Positions 20,962-33,455 of a DNA stretch of 64,000 nucleotides are shown one piece after another. The notes beneath the pieces are model-generated. The model did not search any database and was not told the DNA's origin. It saw only the letters and a list, made by a program, of their open reading frames with translations. Both the position numbers and the translations under genes were made by a program. Each line of letters starts with the position of its first letter. The stretch's first letter is position 1. Location: positions 22,673,934 to 22,737,933 of the forward strand of contig OY783197.1 of NCBI GenBank assembly GCA_963678675.1. The letters run 5' to 3'. Source of the DNA: Xiphydria camelus. Taxonomy: Eukaryota > Arthropoda > Insecta > Hymenoptera > Xiphydriidae.

Positions 20962-22726
20962 TAGTCTAAGATCCGAACTAGAGACGTTCTTCACCGATCT
21001 GCTTACCGGATGAAAAGTATTTTTTATCAAACATAATACGTCAATGAACATATCGCGTATGGGTAGGCTAATAAAATATGCTCAAGACTATCCTTAAAAT
21101 TATATAAACAGGTGAGCTGATATGAGCAATTTGCACCGATCTGCTTACCAATTAAACTATATATGAAAATAAAGATAATTTTATTGCAAACACGATGGTA
21201 TAACCCTACCTGCAAAAAATCGGTCATGAATCAGGGTTGTAAGGCTTTGAAATTTATCGGAGCTAGCCAAGATGCGCGTACTACAGGGAAATTTGCTACA
21301 GGACGCAACGTAGGAAATGGGCGCGACGCGACGGTTAGATGAGAGAGAGTGCGTACATGCTGCTTCCTCGTACGATTGACAAAGATAGCACTACTAAAAT
21401 GCCGAGAAAAAGCGACTGCGAGCGACTCGCTGTTTACATCCCTCAGTTTGCGGAAAAATACGTGCTCCCCATTATGACATAAATGTAATGTAGTATCTTT
21501 TTCAATCGTTATTTTTTTCAATCAATTACTGTTGGATCCCTGGTAAAATTATTTTCGTTCAAGATTCAACTAACTTTGCATTTTTATTTTTGCCTGTCTG
21601 GAGAAGGGACAATTTATTACTTTATGGCTCTTTCTCGAAAGTACAGAAAAAGGGGAAAAACGTTCTTACCGGGTTTTCGAGTGAAAGTTTTTTCCGAACA
21701 TGTGATAAACAGACAGTCGAGGCGATGGCTCATGGGGTGGGTTTGTAACGCATTAAAAATATCTGAAGGTAAAGACGAAATTCTAGACTTTTCCTCTAAG
21801 CGAGATTTCATAAGTTGAAATGATAAATTGTTAAGAAAAATTCTTCTTGGAGTCTTTGCGTTGTTTAGGTTACTGTTATATAAAATCTGGGCACTCTTAT
21901 TCCAGCAACATACAAGTTTTTGGAAGGCTATAATATTGTATTTGTTGTAGTATTGTTATAATCTTTGTAAAGATTGTTATTGTATTCATTGTTTTATAAT
22001 AAAGTTTTTTTACACCGTCAATTTGTTAATGATTTTTTATCGCTCTCTAAAAAATGTAATTTTTCTGTTTGTTTGCTGTGGTATTTTTATAGAATAGATA
22101 AAATTTATCGAATAATTATTACTAACATATTATTATTCTGTGTGATAGAAATATTAATATTTCCCCATCCATATATTTAGTTGAAAATATTTGAAAAATC
22201 TTTCACATTTTAATATTTTATATTGAATTTAAAGTAATTAAAAGTTTACTGCCAGTACCTACTCCATTGTAGTCGCTTTTTCTCGGCATTTTAGTAGTGT
22301 TATCTTTGTCAATCGTACGAGGAAGCAGCATGTACGCACTCTCTCTCATCTAACCGTCGCGTCGCGCCCACTTCCTACGTTGCGTCCTATAGCAAATTTC
22401 CCTGTAGTACGCGCATCTTGGCTAGCTCCGATAAATTTCAAAGCCTTACAACCGTGACTCATGACCGATTTTTTGCAGGTAGGGTTATACCATCGTGTTT
22501 GCAATAAAATTATCTTTATTTTCATATATAGTTTAATTGGTAAGCAGATCGGTGCAAATTGCTCATATCAGCTCACCTGTTTATATAGTTTTAAGGGTAG
22601 TCTTGAGCATATTTTATTAGCCTACCCATACGCGATATGTTCATTGACGTATTATGTTTGATAAAAAATACTTTTCATCCGGTAAGCAGATCGGTGAAGA
22701 ACGTCTCTAGTTCGGATCTTAGACTA
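20962..22726. mobile_element. DNA transposon with 456-bp terminal inverted repeats
   Basis: 20962-21417 and 22271-22726 are inverted copies of equal length with only a few mismatches. Outer ends are TAGTCTAAGATCCGAACTAG and its complement. Each arm contains ACCGATCTGCTTACC twice, about 120 bases apart, which could be transposase sites. The 853-bp spacer holds a short plus-strand frame at 21576-21818 (80 codons, basic, with KYRKRGKTF and NRQSRRWLMGWVCNAL) that I do not recognise. Long-inverted-repeat elements of this shape occur among Mutator-like and other cut-and-paste groups; superfamily is not determined. Flanks offer TAT on both sides as a possible target duplication. Confidence 0.85.
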
Positions 22727-22729
22727 TAT

Positions 22730-23430
22730 GTACCGCTCTCGTTCGATCCGCGCAGGACGTCACCACGTCGAAATCGTGTTCTGGAATTTCTTTTGGGACG
22801 CGCGAGAGAGTCGACGATAAAACGACGCTAATTAATCCCTCGTGCCTCTTCCTCGAGGGCGAAGAGTCTACGCGTGAATTTCGATCAGCATCCGTGGAGG
22901 GGGGAGGAGGAGGACCGGTTCCCCCGCGCGCGCGACGGACAAAAAGGAAAGAATGATTTACGCTCATTGCATTCTCGACTTCTCATGGAGGTGCGAGCGA
23001 CCGACCATCTTATACGATGACGCGCGCACATACATACGTGGTTTCGCCGGCGAATGTCGTTTCCTATTGTGTGCACCGCGCGAGCATAATCTTCTTCCCG
23101 GCGGTGGATTTGCGCCGCGACGTTTACCGGGAATAAATAGGCAGATACGAGTACAACGCGACACCGCGATTCGCCTGCTCGCGCGCTGTATGGTAATTAG
23201 GAGAAATTTCGCAGGGTTCACGGGAGCACTGGCGACGGCGTGCCGGGAATTGACAAAGCGCCAGGCGTGACCCGGTCCAAAGAAGACGTTGACAAATGTC
23301 ACATCGCGATCTCGTTTCCGCCCTGTCGCGCTTCTACACGGAGGGAGAGAAATTAATCGTTTACGAGGGGATGTATCGCGCATCAAGAAAGAAAGTTCTT
23401 CGATTCGGATCGCGTCAGACGATTTCGTCG
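22730..23430. other. CpG-rich intergenic block
   Basis: GC-rich with many CG dinucleotides. Open frames here are on both strands and overlapping, as expected of GC-rich non-coding DNA. No splice-consistent or family-consistent coding was found. Confidence 0.35.
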
Positions 23431-23436
23431 TTACTA

Positions 23437-23645
23437 TACTGAAAGAAATAATTATGGTTGTGACAACTGTTTTGGCCTCAACTGCTCAAGTTTGGTAATC
23501 AGCACCAGTTCATGTAGTTGTTATGACTATTTTTAGTTACCGGAACAAAAGAATTGTTGCGGCAACTATATAAAATCGGTGCTGATTGCAAAACTTGAGC
23601 AGTTCAGTTCAAAATAGTTGTTACTACTTTTTTTTTCTCAGTGTA
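23437..23645. mobile_element. Foldback MITE with TACTGAAAGAAATAATTATG ends
   Basis: CTCAACTGCTCAAGTTTGGTAAT with CAGCACC on the left is inverted as GGTGCTGATTGCAAAACTTGAG on the right. Right end is TTTTTTTCTCAGTGTA with TA. Confidence 0.75.
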
Positions 23646-23792
23646 GCTTATTAATAACTATGATCTTTGTAAAGATCTCGTAGAGCAGACTTAAGAATTG
23701 AAATACTTTTTTCTCGATCAGAAATGAGCAGAAAAATGTAAATAAAATAAGTTAGTTGAGATACGTTATATATATTATTTGAGACGAAAATC

Positions 23793-24018
23793 TACACTGA
23801 GAAAAATGATTAGGTCAACATGAAACGCGTCTAGGTAAACGCGTTAAGTCATTCTGATCAAAATACTGGTCGATTGAACGAAATATTTCGTTATTCTAAC
23901 TACACGTTTAGTTATTCTAACCAGAGCAAACAGATAGAGCATCCACATTTCACTAAACAGGTTTGGTCATAGTCTTTAAAATTTGGATTAAATTGATTAA
24001 ATTATTTTTCTTAGTGTA
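23793..24018. mobile_element. MITE family C, copy 1
   Basis: Ends TACACTGAGAAAAATGATTA and ATTATTTTTCTTAGTGTA. Internal AAAATACTGGTC and TTTAGTTATTCTAACCA match 52077-52348 and, inverted, 58376-58624. Confidence 0.8.
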
Positions 24019-24851
24019 CTCTGAGAGAAATTTATAGGTCACGCAGCAGTAAGTAGAGCTACGATAGCTATACTTTAAGGCTAAATGAGGATAACTAGAT
24101 AGTATAGATAATATAGCAATATCACACACAAATAGTAACAAGAGCAATACATATCGTATAGCCGAAATTGAAATACGTATTGCTAAAGTAACTAGAACTT
24201 ATTCTTATATTATAATAAACTCCTAGCACACATTGCTGTGCAATCTACAAAATCTCTCAGTATGCCAAGTTTCCGAATCGAATCCCACGTCTTCCGTCCG
24301 CTCTCTACCGGACGTTACTACTGACACTTTCCGCGTGAATCGATCGCATCTCATCGCCGCGTCATAGTCCGATGAGTCCTACCCCAACGTCTCGCTCCTC
24401 GGACGATTCGAGTCATTGTTGGTATCGCGTAAGAGGAGAAACGATCGCGACCTTGGGTACCTCGAGGAAAAAGAGAACGAGGAGAAACGTCCATGTGGCC
24501 GGTCACTCTTGGTCGAACGGTCCAGTCGGATCTTATTGCGCGCAATTGCTAGCGCAAGAGGTGGACGAGAGCGCGAGAGACAGAATTTGACGAGATGCGC
24601 GCCAAAAAAGAGGGCAAAGGGAGGGGGATAAATTTAACAGTGACATCCATACGCGTTACGCGTGTGTGGGTGGCAATGGTCCAGCGAACTGGCGCCCAGA
24701 AACGCGTCTCGTCCTCCCTTCCCCCTCCCCGCACCTTCTCTCTTTCTCTCTCTCTTCCACCGTATAAATATAACCCACCCGTATCCCCCCGAAGTGGACG
24801 TTGCCACGTATTAAAGATTCGACGCGCGGCAGCTGCAGAATCTTTGAAAAT

Positions 24852-25050
24852 GTACACTGACAATGAGAGAAAAGGTCTAGTTGAATACGAACCTAATAGA
24901 CAAATTTATTTGAAATAAATAGGAATTTATTTACATCGAACAGAAGTCTGTTTAAATTAAATAAATCTTTTTAATGTGAATACATTCCTATTCATCTCAA
25001 ATAAATTTCTCTATCAGGTTTGTATTCAACTAAATCTTTTCCCTGGGTCT
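24852..25050. mobile_element. Foldback MITE with GAGAAAAGGTCTAGTTGAAT arms
   Basis: Left TACACTGACAATGAGAGAAA and AGTTGAATACGAACCTAATAG are inverted as AGGTTTGTATTCAACTAAAT and TTTTCCCTGGGT. The middle AAATTTATTTGAAATAAATA pairs with CAAATAAATTTCTC. Confidence 0.7.
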
Positions 25051-25967
25051 CTAACTTGGGACGAGATGTGGAAAATGGAGGATTTTTTCTAATTTTTCGA
25101 GCGTTCTGATTCTGTTTAATCTTTTAGGAAAAGTAATTCAGGCGGCACGAGGGTACGAAGACAAAACAACTCTGGTAAGTTTTTGGAAATACTTCCAAGT
25201 AAATGGTTGTACGGAGGGGATAAGTGAGAATAAATTATTATTCCCCAGAATTCTGCGAAATATATTTTGTATTGTTCCGTCGAATGCGCTGAGAAATGTG
25301 TATAGATACTCGATCATTCTTCGTAAGGAAATTACGAAGGATCAAATGGGGGATGTTTTACCGTCGTAATAAAATTAAGCGAGCGAGGAATAAAATAAAC
25401 AGACCGATGAGAAATACCTATACAATTCCCGCAGACGATTGTATAGGTGACTTGATGCGAATGGGCCAGTGGCCAGTGGTGAGTGGCTATTCACTCTAAT
25501 TCTTTCTCTACAGCAGCAGTGGCGGAGAGAAAAACATTAAATATAGTTCTTTGCTTCGCGGCAACCCTAAATTATCGTATCTTGACGTTATTTTTCTGCG
25601 CCAAGAACAGGAAAATTTATGCTCATCACGACGGAAAGAAAAATCCTTGTTAATACTTTTTACGGTCGTTACTAAAAGAAATTGGACTGCGCGAGCGGGC
25701 GTTCGTGTGCCCCGAAAAAAAAAATTACGCACGTGGCGGCAACTGTATATCGCAGGGAACGTGACTATTTTCGTTATACAGCGCGCGGTGGGAAGCACGT
25801 TTTCGGATGTTATAGTCGCCCTATAAATTCTCCCCTGACATTCTACGAGGCTTTTCGTTTTCTCGCGCTTCTTCCGGGAATGCTCGGCGGTCGTTTCGGG
25901 TCACCCGGTACGTGAATCGCCGAGCTATCAGGACTCGCGAAAGTTGTATTGGTTAATCCTTCCTCGA

Positions 25968-25996
25968 GCGAGAGAGAGAGAGAGAGAGAGAGAGAG
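25968..25996. repeat. (GA)n microsatellite
   Basis: About 28 bases of GA dinucleotide repeat following CCTCGAGC. Confidence 0.95.
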
Positions 25997-26481
25997 CGTG
26001 AATTTAAAATCCTGTTTGCGGCGCGAGTGTCTTCTTCCTTTTAATCATATTCCACACCGCCGATTTTTATGCAGATTATTCGCCCGGTTGCTATAATTCT
26101 CGCCGGGGAACTCGTACTAGCTCAGCTGTATCGACATTGAAATTGTTTAAAATGCGACGAAACGCAATATTATCTTCATTTCGTTTACTATGCATGCGCG
26201 TAATTATTTAAAAAAGAGGGATATATGTATATGAAAACATCTCGAATTGAAATTTTAATACTAGTTCGAGCCTAAATTTGTCGAAAGTGGACAAATCGTC
26301 ATTTGTAGATCTGAACTGATATAAATTGACAATGATATTAAAATTTCAACTCGGAATCAACAATTGAGTGATCATGAACGCGGTTTTAAAAAAATGAGAA
26401 AAGAAAACAAGAGCAGCCAATGCCAGTACTCGCTACTCCAAAAATGGAATTCGCGCAGGGAAGATATTATACATTTCTCTC

Positions 26482-26501
26482 CCCCCCCCCCCCCCCCCCC
26501 C
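26482..26501. repeat. Poly-C tract
   Basis: About 20 consecutive C residues. An adjacent Pro-rich open frame is an artefact of this tract. Confidence 0.95.
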
Positions 26502-26779
26502 TATCCAATCGCACTCCAAAATAGTCGAGACGAAAAAATGACAGGTCGAGTGCACTATAACTCGCATTTCGAGGGGAGCGATAATAATTCAAGCTCGACC
26601 AATCTAACGTAACGCGTGATCTTCGTAGCATCGCTTCCTCGTTTATCCGCGCAACGATCTCGTGGATCTCCCCCAAGAATTCCCCTCTTCCGTCGCCAAG
26701 AAACCGAAAAATCCTCGCAGGTGTTCGCGCGCGTTCGCCAAAGAGAAATTGGCCATCGTCTCGGGGTCGGGGTTCTCAC

Positions 26780-27125
26780 CTCTCACGGGAAACGGTAATC
26801 CAAAATCGGCAGGGCGCGCACTGGCAACTCCACTTTTTTTTTTTACTTTCAAGTCCAACTAAATCCCAAACGACCGACCGAGAGATCGACCAAACACCGC
26901 GGCAGAGGAACCACCGTGCGAAGACGTAGGCTGTCTGCCCGGAACTGGCTTCATCTACGCGCTCTGCCTCTCCGAGCGGGCTAGACGACGGTCGTGTCGG
27001 TGCACACTGTCGCTTGTGAACACGCAGACGGGGCGCGCGCGCGCTCGCGGTCCGTGTCAGAGCGATCGGCCGGCATCGCGTGTGTGATGCACACTGTTAC
27101 GCGCTCCGTACGTGGGCACGTCTTT
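26780..27125 (-). promoter_or_regulatory. CpG-rich block, candidate promoter and 5' UTR exon of the CaaX gene
   Basis: 26,900-27,120 is rich in CG (CGGGGCGCGCGCGCGCTCGC). Reading the minus strand leftward it runs into GTGAGAG followed by GTGAGAACC at 26780/26779, a strong 5' splice site. The next minus-strand acceptor downstream in a plausible place is the one at about 14138. This is inference only; no transcript evidence exists in the sequence. Confidence 0.3.
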
Positions 27126-27364
27126 TAACTGCCGCCTACGCTGCTCGGGAGGCGGCGGCAGGCCTGCATCCAGATCCTCGGCGAGGCTGAGGTTTTTCGC
27201 CGTAAATGCGGCGGCATGACGGCCGCGCGGCGGTAATAAGGATGACGACGGCGGATCGGGACGAAGAGATGCGCGCTTTTATGTGCTTTCGGGGAAATTT
27301 GCGAAAGGACGGTGGAGGGGAAGGGTTGGAGCGTAGGAAAGTTATATCTGCTGATATGAAACAA

Positions 27365-27655
27365 AAAAAAGTGTATTCTTCAATTAAAAAACATGATATA
27401 ATTTTTGGACCAAGCTATGGTTCTTTCTTCATGTTAGAAAATATTTATTAAGCTCGAGTATATAATCGCTTTCCTCGCACTGGCAGATTTTTTTGTCCCA
27501 ACAAAGATCTTCTTGAATCAATTACTAGTGTCAAAAAAATATGATATACATATATATTAAGAATATATTATATTTTTCGACCAAGAATCTGTATTCTTAA
27601 GAATTGTTAAGGTCTTCAAGAAATATTTCTTTGACGCTAGCAATTATTTCCGCCA
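27365..27655. mobile_element. MITE family A, degenerate copy
   Basis: Contains AACATGATATAATTTTTGGA, GACGCTAGCAATTATTTCCGC and other family A blocks. Both termini are eroded. Confidence 0.6.
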
Positions 27656-27726
27656 TACTTCGTGGAGTAAAATGTTGGTAGAGGAGAGTTTGGGCGAGGA
27701 GGGATGATCGTATAGAAACGGTTACG

Positions 27727-27918
27727 GAGGGAGAGAATTGATAGATTTGATTAATTGGCGGTCACGGACGGGGAACGCCAATTTAGGTGCTTCAATTAAA
27801 TAATTTCATTATAACGATTCACGATTAACAGTTGTTTGACGGAAACAAGCTGTAGTCAATTTTAGCAACTTAATAATTCGAGTAACTAAATCTGTGTTCA
27901 CCGCCCGTGATTGCCTAT
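27727..27918. mobile_element. MITE family B, degenerate copy
   Basis: TAGATTTGATTAATTGGCGG and GGGGAACGCCAATTTAGGTG on the left match the copy at 6722. The right half ends CACCGCCCGTGATTGCC. Confidence 0.7.
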
Positions 27919-28810
27919 TCAGTGCAGAAAAGATCCCGCTTTTGGTCCAGCGAAAGTGTCGTAAGAAAACGAGTGTGGAAGGCACCAGGACAACTAATGC
28001 TCCAGTTCGTATAAACGTATAATTCTCGGAGAGAATGACGTATAACGAGTCACGAATCGGACTCGGATTATACCTTCGGAAATACTCGTCACTGGCTACA
28101 TCAAGACGCTTCCTTTTTTGGTTGCGGATTGACGCCGATGCGACGAGCTTATCGCATCTTTTCACTTACGAATCCTTATTAGTGATTATGTATATAATCA
28201 TCGTTTCTTCTTAGACTTTGTTTTCATCATACAAACCACACGCTCGAATCGACTCCGGTGACAGAAGGTCCACCCACGGACTCGTACGAAGCCAAGATAC
28301 ATTGACTGCGGCGGCCGAGACTTGGCCGACCACTGGATAGCTTGCCGGTCACGTTGCCCGTCGATACTTCGTACTAAGTTGTAATATGATAGTCACAACG
28401 CTAATACGGCGGTCTTAGCATGCTTGGAGCTCGTTATCGCAAACGACGTGCACAGGCATACCAACGTTACGTTCCGTGCAGCGGTGCCGGACCACGGCGT
28501 TGAACCACCGGCATATCGGTTTATTCGTACGCGAATTCAACGACGAGACTCGCCGCCTCCGCTCGACACCGTCGCGCTATATCGGTTTCACGGAGAGGTT
28601 GCACGGAGTTTATAGTTTTTCGAAATCGCTGCGCACACGCTTCCGAGCCTTGACCCGCTCTCGTATTTCTCGATGGCACTATTCACACAGATGCGAGCTT
28701 CGATAGCATACGTCGATAAATTTCGAGACCCAGGCTCGTGTTCGGGTCCCATTTTACCGCCAAAAAAGTACTCCTTTGATTCTCAATTGTATATCATCTT
28801 TTAAAAATAA

Positions 28811-28960
28811 TACACTGAGAAACAAATGTAATTGTTCCAAACTAAATTTTATTTGTTTTAACTACATATTCGTTGAGCTAACTGTATATTTAGTTGGTCG
28901 CCCGAGAAATTGCGGTTAGACAAAATTTAGATAAATCAAACGATTCTTTTTCTTAGTGTA
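28811..28960. mobile_element. MITE family T, copy 1
   Basis: Ends TACACTGAGAAACAAATGTA and GATTCTTTTTCTTAGTGTA. Internal AACTACATATTCGTTGAG and AGTTGGTCGCCC-AGAA match 57506-57730. Confidence 0.75.
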
Positions 28961-28974
28961 CGTTTCTCTCGATG

Positions 28975-29150
28975 TACACTGAGAAAAAATGTAATAGATT
29001 CGACTAAATCGACGGTTACGGATGGGAAAATGCAGATTTATAGTTACATAGATGTTTCCTTCGAATAGCTGTTAATCATTATAATCAAATTTATTAGTCG
29101 AAGCAACTAATTCCACACTCCCCCACCCATAAACGATGATTTAATTAAGT
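28975..29150. mobile_element. MITE family B copy with decayed right end
   Basis: Starts TACACTGAGAAAAAATGTAA. TCGACTAAATCGACGGTTAC is echoed inverted by ACGATGATTTAATTAAGTAG. It lies 14 bases after the family T copy. Confidence 0.65.
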
Positions 29151-29217
29151 AGGGTAAAAGTGACAGACGTCTAATTGAAGAGCACAAGTTCAAAGTTGAT
29201 TATCTTGAAATCAATTG

Positions 29218-29263
<46 letters not shown>
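29218..29263. repeat. (GA)n microsatellite
   Basis: About 46 bases of perfect AG dinucleotide repeat. Confidence 0.97.
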
Positions 29264-29266
<3 letters not shown>

Positions 29267-29279
29267 AAGAAAAGTTTAA

Positions 29280-31360
29280 ATAAAAAATATTTCCCTATAT
29301 TTTTACTATAAAAAAGCCGCTCTATACTTTTCGCATGTCTACACTGCATTTCGAGATAATCGCGCTCAAAGTTAACAGAAACTGGCGCATCTATCCCACT
29401 TTTACTCTATAATACTTTCGTCACCGAAATTTAACAAATGCACATTCGGCACTCTTGAATGTCAATAATGAGAGGGTGGTTTCGGGCCCCACGTGTATCA
29501 TCGCACCAAAATTATATAGGCGCGATATTATCCGCATTGAATTATCGATAACCGATCGTAATTCTTATTGCATCGATGATAAGCAACCGTTCTAATGCTT
29601 AAGACGAGATTTACCGCGAAATCGCTCGTCTCCTTTCACTTTCAACGCTATCGGTGAATCGGCTTTTCCGGACTTCTTCGCTCGCTCGCGAGTTGCTTGC
29701 GCGGAAGAGCGATATTTGCGTAACTTGCGAAGAGTATGCTCGTTCCGAAGGAAAAAATATTTCGGAGTAAAGCATGGTGATAGTACTATTCCGACGTTGC
29801 GAGCAATTAAAATAACTGTGCCTTTAATAGGTAAGTACGAGTCGATGCGGTTTCCTCTTACCACGCGCCATTCGCACTGTGCGGTTCCCTGGACGATTCC
29901 AGCAAAAAGACCGTTCGCATAGCTTAACGAGAAAATATCACGCGAGAGGCAGGATGCAGTTATTTCGCGACGATGACGTGAAATCGCTGGAGATGCGCGA
30001 AAGATTCTTCTATTTTTGGAATGTCAACCGAACGCGCCGCGCCGATGACATCACTGCAAGCGAGGGCAGGAATGAGGGGATGGAGCTAACCTGTTGCTGA
30101 CGTCATTGGCGGCGCATCGTCATTCGCGAGAATTTCTGCGCAACGGGATCGAAATGCTATTTTGTGGTTTTTGTGAATGGAGCATAACGTATGCTCGTCG
30201 CGTAATACGTGGTTGTAGTGACGTCATGGCAACTACAAATGGGAGGGGAGAATGTAGACGTCGAAAGGCGCGTAAAGGTAAACTTGAGAAGCAGTCGCGT
30301 GTGGGTCGTACGCGAGAAGGTACAACGTTGGGCCAATGATATGTTGTGGGAGTCCGGTGTAGGCGGCGCGAACCATGCGAGTTTGTTGTAGGTATCCAGT
30401 GAGGGATGTCAATATCGCGTGGTCTAGCGCATTTGGAGAAATCATTATCGCGTTCTGGCTATGCGCGTTGAGCAATCGCTCCGATGACACAGTTCTGTAA
30501 TATCGTCACTTAACCCATGCGTGAAAAAATTCACTCGTGTGCATAAGTCGAGTCTCCTGGACCTGAATTCAAATGATAATATAAATTATATTTTGGTTAT
30601 AAAATGTAATCATTTTAGCGAAGAAAATAATGTTAAATATTATACGTTTCTTCGTATTGCACTAAACATATTTACCATCGGATAATTAAAAAAAAAAGAA
30701 GGTTAATTAATCGACCATTAATTACGAGTTATAGCATTTTTTTACTGTCAGACCCGACCTATGCGTCTAAAGGTTAACGTTATTTAAAGCTTGACGAAGA
30801 GAGGATAGGTATTTTTTGTAGAGATGTAAAAAATATTCTTCCTAATTTTACCATTTCGCCTTTATTGAATTTATGCGCTTAGTTTTTTCTTAGATATTTT
30901 TTACTAAGATCGATTGATGTACCTAGAAGATAATTAGTAATCTTTAGTATCTACAAACGGATATGCAATAAAGGGGCTCTGATGATTATTTACCTACATC
31001 CACAGACGTAGTAACCGTCTGACGGCACATTCATCTCATTACTGGCTGCCGGTTAAGTCCATTTCTACTTACCATTAAGTGGTAACTCGTGAAAGGCAAT
31101 TTCATTTGAGCAAAATTATCGGCATAATAATTTTTGACTCTCATTTCTGTACACAATATCTATTGTACAAACAGCTTCATCAAAATATTTGTATTTTTTA
31201 AAAATAAATGTAATTATTATACCTCGATTCAGCTTTTCGAAGAATAAACCATAGGTCAATCCGCTGTTTCATTCAAGTGCATCTTCTTTCACCTGGATAC
31301 ATTATGCACTGCCTGTTGCAACATTATAAATGCATCTATCGATGCCGCAAGAGTCAACTA
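29280..31360. other. Intergenic DNA, no recognised gene
   Basis: 29,600-30,400 is CpG-rich with open frames on both strands that resemble no family and lack splice support. 30,500-31,350 is AT-rich and unremarkable. Confidence 0.35.
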
Positions 31361-31364
31361 TATG

Positions 31365-31595
31365 TACACTGACAGAAGAGTACATTTGTAGTTAATAAAT
31401 GTATACTTGATTATGACGAAAGAAATATTTCGTTGGGCCGAGTAAATATATATTCATTATTAGAATGTCTCTTTCGTTTGAACACAGAAATAGAATAATA
31501 GCTAATGAACATTTACTTAGAGCCCAAAGAAATACTTCTTTCGCCGTAACCCAGTATACGTATATTAACTATAAATAAACTGTTTTCTCGGTGTA
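31365..31595. mobile_element. MITE family D, copy 2
   Basis: Ends TACACTGACAGAAGAGTACA and ATAAACTGTTTTCTCGGTGTA. GTAGTTAATAAATGTATACT is inverted as GTATACGTATATTAACTA. Confidence 0.75.
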
Positions 31596-32745
31596 TAAAT
31601 ACGTCCTTCCACAAGGATTAGTCAAGCACGTGGTGTGCGGGAGCGACTATTTCGCAACATTTATCTCTCCTGCGCACAAAAAGCCTGCGCCAAGGCGGCA
31701 CAGCGCATACTAAGATGTAACTAACGGGTGCGCAGAGTAGTAAAATATTTCCCACTGATTTTTTGACAGTCATTCCTCGAGAACATGGCAGTCGGATACC
31801 GCTCGAAATGTTCCCCCAGCGAGAAATATGGCGCAATGTAACTGGCAATTTTGCAAATTACCCCGCTTTGAACTATCCTAATCATTACAAAAACTCCAGC
31901 GAAAAAGGACCGCGTATCTACCGGCATTGTTGTAATTACGTTTGACTTTACTGCATTTTCATTTTTTTAAATGCACTCGTTTTATGCGTCATATAACCTC
32001 TCTCTAATTTTGTAGCGCGACGCAAGTATACGTAAAATCTCGTGTCTTGAGATTTTTTGTATCGCGCGGAATTGGACGATCCGCTGACTCCATCGGTATT
32101 TTGACGTCGGTTCGAATTATCAGGCTTTCGTAGAAGTGATTTTCGAAAGTCAATGATCCATTGTATTATTTAAATAAATTGATTGAAATTAACCCTCTGG
32201 GGGCCACTCTGGGTGTGTAGCGACTCATAGTAGGCCTCTGCCTTTACGGATTTACCGCTATTTGAGGGGACTACCATAAAATATTAATTATAATTGATGT
32301 AATAAAATAACTTCCGAAAATTCTTCAACTTCTTTCATTTCTCCATGACCTATGCAATTTCCTGGAAATTCTAGGTTTCCAGGAATTCCATGATCGCTGG
32401 ATACCTCGAATGTGAGAACGGCGTATGTTCCAACGCATTTCCCTCGTTCCCATAATCTCCGATCATCGAGAAATATTGCAACGAGAACTCGCACGCCACT
32501 TTTTACGCCTTCAACTGCATCGATTCACATCAGAGTCGTATTCTCCTCGCATATCGAGAAACTTTCATTCTAATGATGCAATTGGCAATGTGCAACAAAC
32601 GATGATTACCGCAGTAAGGAAGGAAATGGAATGAATCAGCTAAATATGTAATATTACGGATCGCCGTAAGTGTACTTCATTTCTTCGACTACGTAGCAAT
32701 ACGTGTAATTTAAAGAAGATAAACGTTCGTCCGACATTTTTCGCG

Positions 32746-32968
32746 TACACGGAGAAATAAATGGTATATTTAGTTAAATCGACGTTTACGGGTGAGGGAA
32801 TGCAGAATTATTTACTCCGATTAAAAAATTTGGTTATAACGATTCGGTTCTTTGAAGGAAATGGGCTGTAATCTACTCAAATCAATTATTAGTACAAGTG
32901 ACTTGATCTGCATTCCCCATCCGTAACTGTCGATTTAATCAAATCTACTGCACTTTTTTCTCAGTGTA
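32746..32968. mobile_element. MITE family B, full copy
   Basis: Ends TACACGGAGAAATAAATGGT and CTTTTTTCTCAGTGTA. Arms GTTAAATCGACGTTTACGGG and CCGTAACTGTCGATTTAATC pair. Confidence 0.8.
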
Positions 32969-32970
32969 GA

Positions 32971-33112
32971 TGTGACATTTTGGGGAAAGTATTGTGTTCA
33001 TTGCTTTTCTGTACGACAACAGATGACGTACTCCTAGTGAATTTCACTAAACGTATGCCAATAGTTTCCATACAGTAAAGCAATGAACGCAATACTTTCC
33101 CTAAAATGTCAA
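32971..33112. repeat. Palindrome abutting family B
   Basis: GACATTTTGGGGAAAGTATT followed by GTGTTCATTGCTTTTCTGTA is inverted as TACAGTAAAGCAATGAACGC and AATACTTTCCCTAAAATGTC. The loop is about 55 bases. It is probably a separate foldback insertion. Confidence 0.8.
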
Positions 33113-33261
33113 ATCTATTATCTAGTATAACAGTGATTAACATACTCTTCTCTCCGAGTATAATTAAAACAGTATTTTTAGCAACTCGTATAATCGAGTG
33201 ATTCGACCGAATCTATTTCAACATACTTGTCATCATACCCGCGATAACCACTGAAAGAACT

Positions 33262-33455
33262 CCTGGTTGGACTGACAAATTATTTTAAATGGATACGAAC
33301 CAACAAAACGTTTTTCCGGAATCGCAAAATTCCTCGGTTGATTTCACGGAAACTTTAACGGCAGAGCTATTTGGGATAATCCAACAAATATTTTTTTTAG
33401 ATTATCAAATTGACTCGACAAAATTATTTTGTTGGCTACTTTTTTTCTCAGTCAC
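33262..33455 (+). mobile_element. MITE family S, copy 2
   Basis: GGTTGGACTGACAAATTATT, GAATCGCAAAATTCCTCGGT and GGGATAATCCAACAAATATT match the reverse complement of 18980-19195. Right end TTGTTGGCTACTTTTTTTCT followed by CA. Confidence 0.7.

Noticed and set aside
24764..24771. TATAAATA box on the plus strand
   Set aside because: Good TATA match in a pyrimidine-rich block, but no coding exon or convincing initiator follows; AT-rich chance match likely.
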